Assembly (NCBI GenBank): GCA_028641055.1
Contig: CM054060.1
Coordinates: 239,286,833-239,350,832, forward strand
Length of the DNA: 64,000 nucleotides
From: Alopecurus myosuroides
Taxonomy: Eukaryota > Streptophyta > Magnoliopsida > Poales > Poaceae
Reading direction: 5' to 3'
Below the pieces are notes generated by a model that ran no database searches, was not told the origin of the DNA, and saw only the letters and a program-made list of their open reading frames with translations. Below, piece by piece: positions 57,889 through 64,000 of the stretch. The translations under genes were made by a program, and so were the position numbers. Within the stretch, counting starts at the first letter, position 1. Every line of letters starts with the position of its first letter.

Positions 57889-57954
57889 TGTGATTTTTCC
57901 CTCGGGGCACGCTGAGTGACCCGGTACTATCCCGTGAAAAACTGTTGAACTCTT

Positions 57955-59115
57955 CTACAGCTGGGACTCCTTGAGGCCCATGCGTAGAAAGGTTTCCCAA
58001 TATAAGATGTTGATGCTACTTCCGTCGTCCATTAAGACCTTTTTCAGCTCATAACCATTAACCTGCGGCGCAACCACCAATGCTAAGACTCCTGGGTGTT
58101 CTATCCTTTCCGGGTGATCTCTTCTACTCCACGTTACATCCTGCTCCGACCATCTCAGGTATCTTGGAACGGCTGATGAAACCGAGTGTACCGCCTTTTT
58201 CAGTATCTTTTTGTCCTTGTTGGAAATTCCTGTAGTATGCACGTGATATTGTCCTAATTGCTTGGGGTTAGCTTGGAAACCTCCAGCTCCCCCTTGGTTG
58301 TTACCCAGATTTCCGCCTGCCGGGTTACCGGCTGGGGGTGGGCCGTTGCCCGGGTTTCCACCCGGACCCGGTCCTCCTCCCCGACCTGCACCTCGCATAG
58401 CCTTGTTTACTTCCTCGTTCTTCCATCTCTGTAGGTCCGCGCACTGCTCCAATGAGTGGTTAGCCGGCCTATCGTTCCTGCTGTGCTTTGGACACGCCAT
58501 TCTGAAGATGTCCCAATTGTTACCCGGCCTTGGCGGTCCTTGATAATTTCCTCCGTTATGATTTCCACCATTGAAATTTCCTTCTGCCCTAGGTCTCGAA
58601 GACCCGGCTTCTGTGCTAGCAACAAACTCGGAGCCTCCCTCAAACGGGCGCTTGTTCTGGTTGTTCCCATTATTGTTTCCATTGTTACCCGGCGTTGATC
58701 CATTGTCGGTTCTTCCATTGTTACTTGTGTTTGCCTTTGCTTTCTTGTCATCAACGTCCTCTTCTGTAGTATCTGTTGCGGCGTGTTTGTTGCATGCGTC
58801 CATTAGCTCTCCCATCGTAACCTCTGAAGAATTCCGACTAGATTTCATGCGAGTTAACTTTTGCACTAAAGGTGTGTACTTGCACGTCTTTGCCATAGCT
58901 TGTAACGCATCCTTGGGCTGAATATCTGTAGATGAGTGAAGTATCTCCATAACCCGGCGCACCCAGCTGCGCGCCGATTCCCCCTTCTTCTGGACACACC
59001 GCTCTAGGTCGTCAATAGTAAATAGCTTTCTGCACGTCCCATGAAAGTGCTTGATAAACGCAGTTTTCAACTCCTCCCATGACTTGATAGATCCTTCCAG
59101 TAGGTTATTGAACAT
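57955..59115 (-). pseudogene. gag: Tat2 gag C-terminal half and protease, ended by TAG inside the protease
   Basis: Contains the gag domain (SWEELKTAFIKHFHGTC, FTIDDLERCVQKKGES), an Asn/Gly-rich linker (about 135-265), a zinc-finger-like block (CPKHSRNDRPANHSLEQC), and the protease motif DDGSSINILY near the end. The frame continues into pol after one TAG. Upstream, the frame shifts near 59100 relative to the preceding segment (59067-59744), so gag is broken there by a small indel. Confidence 0.85.
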
Positions 59116-59744
59116 AACTTGGCTGCTCCTTCTGACATCATTAAGTACATGAACTTGGCTTGGAGATTTTCAGATGCGTTGCGAATCGACATAGCCATCT
59201 CATAGCTGCTCAACCATGTTTCTGGATCCATAGTCGGCTCATAATTTACTACTTTACCCGGTTCCTTGAACTTATCCGGGTAAGGCTCAGCCCTGATGTT
59301 ATCCGACAGACACTTAGGTCCAGCGAGATTAGTCGGAACTGGCCTCACTCGGGAAACGTGTGATCCTGCGGGGGGTGCGGCTGGACGCGGCACTACTGCT
59401 GGTCCGTGCACCGCAGACCCGGCCGCGGCTCTCCTGGCTCTGGAACTGTCCACTATAGCTTGCGCAGCTGATGCCGCTGGTACTGCTTGAACGCGGGAAG
59501 GAGGCGGCATTTGCTGCTGCTCTGCCCTCCGCAGCGCTGAACTTGTCTGAATATTGCCGGTATTGCCTCGTTGCTGGCTGATATATGGCGTTCCATGCAT
59601 TCCACTTCTGTTATCCGGGTAATTAACTTGCTGCGCCACCGCAGTGCGCAATAGATCTATCGCCCACCGGGTCTCCTCTGCGTGGGGTGACTCTCTCACG
59701 GGGATTTGATTCAATGCGAGTGTTGCTGCGTACACATTATCCAT
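59067..59744 (-). pseudogene. gag: Tat2 gag middle segment (frame-shifted)
   Basis: Encodes MDNVYAATLALNQIPVRES, a Pro/Ala-rich stretch, and the start of the gag domain (LAGPKCLSDNIRAEPYPDKF, TWLSSYEMAMSIRNAS). It ends out of frame at 59067 while the true continuation (NNLLEGSIKSWEELK) is in another frame from 59115. Frames change again upstream, between 59744 and 59951, where no long frame is open. Confidence 0.75.
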
Positions 59745-59950
59745 GGGGTTGTTGTAATGACCTGCTGGCGTGCGAAATCGTGATGGTGGTGGTGGTAATC
59801 TATTGCCGGTAGTAACTCCAGTCTGTAATACGGGTAACCCGGCCTGCGTATTTACCGGCTGTGCTCCTCCAGTTGCGGGTTGATGTACAGTTCCTTGGTT
59901 CGCCGCTGGAATCGGCTGATCCTGAGGTGTGATGAATAGTGCGGCCGGGT

Positions 59951-61072
59951 TTATGACTCCACCCGTTGCCGGTAATCTGGTCTGGTGCCTTGATGCACCC
60001 TGGTTGTCTCTTCTCGGAGCCGGTTCTCCAGCGCATCCAGATCACGCTGGCGCGCAGCTACCCCTTGTTTTTCTGCTTCCACTTGCCTTCTCTGTTGCTC
60101 CAATGCACGAGGGGCTACATCCAGATCCCTAACACGCTCCACCGCGTTTTCCGGGGTTATGACTGTGGCAAGAACGGTTGGATCCAGAATTAGGTTGTTG
60201 TTGAACAGAGCCGGGTGTTGCGGGTTTGAAGGACCCGCCCCTGGCGTCCGGTTTGCCAGATATCCGAACGTGTTTGCCTGCAACTCACTATCCGCCGCAT
60301 GGCTGGTAACTGATGCCGATTCTCCATCAACCCGGGTCAGAACCGGGTTTCCGTCAACCGGACATTGCTGCTGGGCCAATGCTTGTGCTGCTCCGACGGC
60401 GGCCGCGGTCACGTTCCCCTGATTAAGATTGGTCGCAGGAGCCGTGTAGACCGCGACCTGGCGCACAATGCTTGGCGCAGATTCGTACTCTTCCTCATCA
60501 CTGCTATTTTCCTCGTACCGGTCCTCCAGCAGGTGCAGGATAGATTCGGTATCATCTTCTCTCATAACCCGGCCACGCGGGGTCCATGCCGGCTCCTCCG
60601 GCTGTTCCCACTTCATGGCGGGCTCTTCAGTCGGATCTATCGTCCCGACCGATTCTTCTCCATCAGACTGCACGCAGCTGGGCTCCCCTGACACAGAATC
60701 AAATCCAAACTCGTCAGGGATTGAACCGGACGTACGTACCATGCCAATGAAGACGTTGATCCGGCCGATTGTCACGACAGATCCGGACTCGAGCAGATCC
60801 GACTCTGGCCCCCATCCAAAATCGTCCACCATCTTATCTCCTTCGGGGTTGGTGTAGATCTCGCCGATGACGAGGTTCTTCATGTTCTCCCGAGCTTCTC
60901 CCGTGATGTAAACACCCTTGGACGTAGGCCCCACGGTGGGCGCCAACTGTCGTGGGATAATCACGGCAGACGTTACCGGGGGTAACTTGTCTTGGGGCAA
61001 ATCGACTCGAGTGTTTGGGAGAGGGTTTAGCTCAAAGGAAACCATGGTGATATGCGATCTGGTAGCCGGCAA
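59951..61072 (-). pseudogene. gag: Tat2 leader ORF / gag N-terminus, starting inside the 5' LTR
   Basis: ATG at 61070-61072 lies inside the LTR. The frame reads through the LTR end and PBS as VIIPRQLAPTVGPT and continues 373 codons. It has acidic stretches (YEENSSDEEEYES) and a C-terminal coiled-coil-like part with Gln/Arg repeats (LEQQRRQVEAEKQGVAARQRD). It is the counterpart of the acidic gag N-terminus in the other Tat family. It ends at a stop near 59951, probably after a small frameshift. Confidence 0.7.
60929..60945 (-). other. Tat2 primer-binding site (tRNA-Lys)
   Basis: The minus strand reads TGGCGCCCACCGTGGGG, two bases after the 5' LTR end. It is the same PBS as the surrounding Tat family and fits tRNA-Lys(CUU). 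Confidence 0.85.
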
Positions 61073-61434
61073 TCAAGTCGCCGAGTCTCCGATCTAAATA
61101 TATTATCTCAACTCTCGGGCTACAATGGATACTCGATACCTCGCAATCCGGCGATTGTGTTCTTGCTCACGTTAAAGCTTGTCTAACCCTAACCTAGGGG
61201 CCGGCTTATATAATATCCGGACCCCCTGGCTTACTCTCCAAGGCGTACTCTGAATCCTACCCGGACACTGCTTACAAAACCTAAACTTCCATACCGGAAC
61301 CCACAATCCGGGTTACGAGGCCTATGCTCCTGGGCCTTCTAGAAGCTCCTTTATCTTAAGTCGGGTCTTGCGCAGCGTCCTTTGGGCCGAGTCACTCCTT
61401 GGCGTTAGCCTACCGGGTTATCATCCATCCATCA
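60948..61434 (-). repeat. Tat2 5' LTR (487 bp)
   Basis: Followed on the minus strand by the PBS. A TATATAAG box on the minus strand (61205-61212) is the likely promoter, again between CCGG motifs. It contains the ATG of the leader ORF. Confidence 0.93.
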
Positions 61435-63301
61435 AAGTTATTTCGGACAATTAGCCCACCTTGTGGCTAAGGACGGATCAGAGGAGCAGGAGCGAAGAAC
61501 TTCTTAGCTTCCGGAGGAATATATCCGAGATCATCAAACGGTTCTTCCTTTACCTGGAAGTTCCTATCAAAAGTGAGAATAGGTTCGTCCTCCCCAGACG
61601 CTCGAGGATGTCTACCCATCTCTGGTTCCGCCCTTTCCCTCGCATCCATGTTAGATGCAACAGGCTGGCTAGATTGCTGAAACTGTATGTCCGGGTTCGT
61701 GGTTTTCTCCGCCCTACCGAATGTAGTTGGAGGGGGAGAAACTGCAGCCGAAAACGGCTCTCCTTTGCTAGTAGCAGTTCTATGTTTTTTCAATTTCTTT
61801 GTCTTCAAAGGAACTGGAGCAAGGCTAAAAAGGAAAAACCGAGAAGTAAAATATCTCGAAGAACCGGAAGGGAATGATAAGTAAAGAGCTCCAGCAAAAT
61901 ACCCGGATGCGGCGATGGGAATTCCGTCAAGATTTATTACTTCCTCGGGGGTCACTTTCCTCTTGCGTTTCCGGCCGCCATAAAAGATGGCATGTAATTC
62001 GTCGAGTTCGGCGTCGGATGCAAGGTCAGTTCCCTTAAGTTCATTGAACTATGGAGAAGGCAAGGAACTCGATTAAGTCAGGAAAAAGAAGTAATCCGAG
62101 AGAAATCCAAATCAAGGAAAATAAAAATACCTTAGGAATTGGGTTCTCCTCGTGATATATTTCCAAACTTTCCTTGTATTGATCACGAGTAGCGACCAAC
62201 TGGTTGACTCGTTTCCTGAAATCTCTTTTAGAGTAGGATTTTTTCGTCCCTCTCATTTCGTCTTCTGGCCCTTCGTATTCACAAAGGAGTCGGGAGCGGA
62301 AAGCAAGAGGTTGAATACGGCAGCCGAACCAGCACAGAACAGTGTCTGTTCCGGTTAGGGGAGGTTGAGAAGAGGTAAGTTTGGCGATACGACGTTTTAT
62401 CTTCATCAGGTCTTTCGGCAAAGTTTGCACCGCCTCAACTGCCCAACTCTCTTGAGGAGTGGCGGCGGAATTGATAAATGGAGGAACCCCGTTTTCTTTC
62501 CCGGGAAATGGGACGTCGTGATGATAAAAGAAAGAACCCGTCACAAAATTTGACGGATTCTGATGTTTTTATCTTTGGGTACCAGTCTTCCCTAAATCTC
62601 CGAAGAGTGAAATACATGGTCCCGCAGATGGGAAGAACGCCCTCTGTGGGATTACGCTTCACTCCAAAGCAGTATTGCCAAAAATCTAGTCTAGGTGCTA
62701 TTCCTAAATACCCTTCGAAAAGGGCTTGGAAGCCGGCTAGGCAGAGGATGGAGTTTGGAGGAAGATTATGTGGCTGAACACCGTAATGGTTGAGGACTTC
62801 TAAGAAAAAGGCGGAAGGCGGCAAACCCATACCTCTCGTAATATGGGAGGTAAGGAGAACGCGTTCCCCGTCTTTTGGCTTGGGCTCGGACTCGTCTTCC
62901 GGGCTCCGCCATTTGCCTTTCAGCAAAAGCCCCTCCTTCTCCATTGTCGGAAGGAGGGATGGCGGAATATTGCTTGGGCTCCAGTTGCCGGAGGTTTCCG
63001 CCTCCTCTTCTGCTCCAGCGGCAGCGGACGCTGCGGCCTCCGCGGCCGCGAGCTCGTGTCCGACGAGAGCGGTTTTCTCTTCCACCGTCTCGGGCGCGAA
63101 CGGTGGAGGAGGCGCGTAAGAAGACCCCGCAAGATCTGCGGCGGCGGGACGGATTTCCTCGCCCGCCGCACCGCCAGTGGCCTTCGCCGGCTCGTCGCGG
63201 GAGGCTTGCACCGGTGAATCCGGTTGTGGATCCATCGTATCGATGATTTCGTCGATGTCCTTTACGACGGAACGGGGCTGTGAGGAGCTCGGAGATGCCA
63301 T
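61435..63301 (-). pseudogene. Tat copy B antisense gene, 5' exons
   Basis: ATG at 63299-63301, MASPSSSQPRSVVKDIDEI, then an Ala/Pro-rich segment and the PF04195-like domain (LLTSHITRGMGLPPSAFF, VLNHYGVQPHNLPPNS, CGTMYFTLRRFREDWYP). Unlike copy A, the sixth codon is not a stop and the PGK motif continues. One extra base near 62542 shifts the frame in the SVKF region. Exon 1 ends at a donor after IPK near 62132; exon 2 starts at about 62049 (CTCCATAG acceptor). The reading is cut at 61435 by the Tat2 insertion and continues at 48203. Confidence 0.8.
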
Positions 63302-63834
63302 CGATTGGTGGCGCGCGGTTGCTCCGGTGAGGTCTCGGGTGCGTTCGTGCGCTCGTCAGTTGCTCTGCGAGAACTTGGGCGCTGGAATGGTGCTGTGAAG
63401 TGAGAGCGGAAGGTTTCCACGGAGGACGGAGGCGGCTATTTATAGCCGGAATCTCATCACGATGCGTGCTAACGGCTCTTTTGACCGTTGGATGATCAAC
63501 ACGTGTCACTCGCCGGAAATTCCAGGAAATGAAACGACGGGTGATTATTGCTATCGCCTCGTTTCCCGCGAGAATCTGTCAGAGATATATTTCTGGATTT
63601 CCCGCCTGAAACCCAAACGTCCCTTACGTCAGCAGGATTAAAACGCTGACGTAGGAAGTTCCTTCTTCACGAAGGATCGTGTAAGAAAAGCCGGATTTTC
63701 TAGATTCCGGGTTTTGCGTTATAACATCCTTTGAGGAGAAAAAGAAGAATCAAGACTGCATGCCAATATTTCTCGGAAAATACGCATTTGGCGAAAGACG
63801 TCGAATCAGAGTCTTAATCCTTTTGGGGGGCTAC
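63302..63834 (-). promoter_or_regulatory. Upstream region of the copy B antisense gene with TATA box; plus polypurine tract
   Basis: A minus-strand TATAAATA lies at 63437-63444, with the same GGC/GCC flanks as copy A. On the plus strand TTTTGGGGGGCTAC (63821-63834) is the polypurine tract before the last LTR. Confidence 0.65.
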
Positions 63835-64000
63835 TGTCGGATATATACTGAATAGGGGTATATCAGATAGCAGTCTAAAGTGCCGGATTACCCGGGTGGC
63901 CCAAGTGGTAGTGGATTACGGTCCATTGGGCGGCCCAGTAAGCTGACGCGCAGAAGCCGGATTCTAGAAGAACCCGGGTTGCGGCCCACGTGATCTGGCT
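63835..64000 (+). repeat. Tat copy B 3' LTR, first 166 bases (cut by window end)
   Basis: Starts TGTCGGATATATACTGAATAG and matches the other two LTR starts. It continues beyond the window. Confidence 0.92.

Larger units (their letters stand above)
48204..61434 (-). mobile_element. Second Tat-lineage element (Tat2), nearly complete, 13,231 bp
   Basis: Flanked by AAGTT duplications (48199-48203 and 61435-61439). LTRs are 486 and 487 bp (48204-48689, 60948-61434) and differ by about eight substitutions and one indel (about 1.6%). On the minus strand: 5' LTR, tRNA-Lys PBS, gag, protease, pol with dual RNase H and integrase, then a plus-strand antisense gene, then 3' LTR. It differs clearly in sequence from the surrounding Tat array but shares PBS and gene plan. 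Confidence 0.95.
8102..64000 (+). mobile_element. Tandem array of a Tat-lineage Ty3/gypsy element (LTR-A-LTR-B-LTR), continuing past the window
   Basis: Three LTR copies of one family occur in the same orientation: 8102-8189 continued at 20070-20527, 38918-39460, and 63835 onward. They start TGTCGGATATATAC (TATCGG in the middle one) and end TGTCTCGACA. Between successive LTRs lie two complete internal regions in the same order: PBS, gag, protease, pol, antisense gene, polypurine tract. There is a single LTR, not two LTRs plus flanks, between A and B, so they share it. Tat lineage follows from the second RNase H domain between RNase H and integrase, the DGGSS protease, and the antisense ORF. 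Four later insertions interrupt the array. Confidence 0.85.

Overview
This window is repeat DNA from a large-genome plant, most likely a grass (Poaceae). I found no host gene. Everything that can be assigned belongs to LTR retrotransposons nested in one another. The plant signs are chromodomain Ty3/gypsy pol, Tat-lineage pol with two RNase H domains, and a Sirevirus-type Ty1/copia with an env-like ORF and palindrome-rich LTRs. The grass call rests on LTR style and GC-rich LTR blocks and is an inference.

Layout. (1) 1-5440 is the 3' end of a Tekay-type chromovirus: integrase plus chromodomain with one stop, a polypurine tract, and a 4.3-kb LTR. It sits next to the 3' end and LTR start (5581) of a second chromovirus, which is cut at 8101. 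(2) From 8102 to past the window end there is a tandem array of one Tat-lineage element: LTR (8102-8189 plus 20070-20527), internal region A, shared LTR (38918-39460), internal region B, LTR (63835 onward). Both copies are broken. (3) Four later insertions cut this array, three with clear 5-bp target duplications. They are a young, nearly intact minus-strand Sirevirus (8190-20069, ACGGT) in the first LTR; a solo chromovirus LTR (21689-26323, AGCAG) in gag A; a more diverged solo LTR (28701-32836, GGCC visible) in pol A; and a 13.2-kb minus-strand element of a second Tat family (48204-61434, AAGTT) in the antisense gene of copy B.

Gene content. The Tat elements carry gag-protease-RT-RNaseH-second RNaseH-integrase on one strand. 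Between pol and the 3' LTR, on the opposite strand, each has an independent intron-bearing gene (aORF) with its own TATA box. The Sirevirus has gag, pol and an env-like ORF on the minus strand. The three chromovirus LTRs share an internal layout: a GC-rich block with a conserved splice donor, a tRNA-like (box A/box B/T-run) module, an acidic mini-exon, a GC-AG intron of about 1.2 kb, and a final acidic exon.

Most notable: (a) a tRNA-Lys(CUU)-derived, partly inverted duplication at the primer-binding site of Tat copy A, which looks like a fossil of reverse transcription reading into its own primer; (b) the split gene-like structure inside the chromovirus LTRs; (c) the intron-containing antisense genes of the Tat elements; (d) the tandem shared-LTR array.
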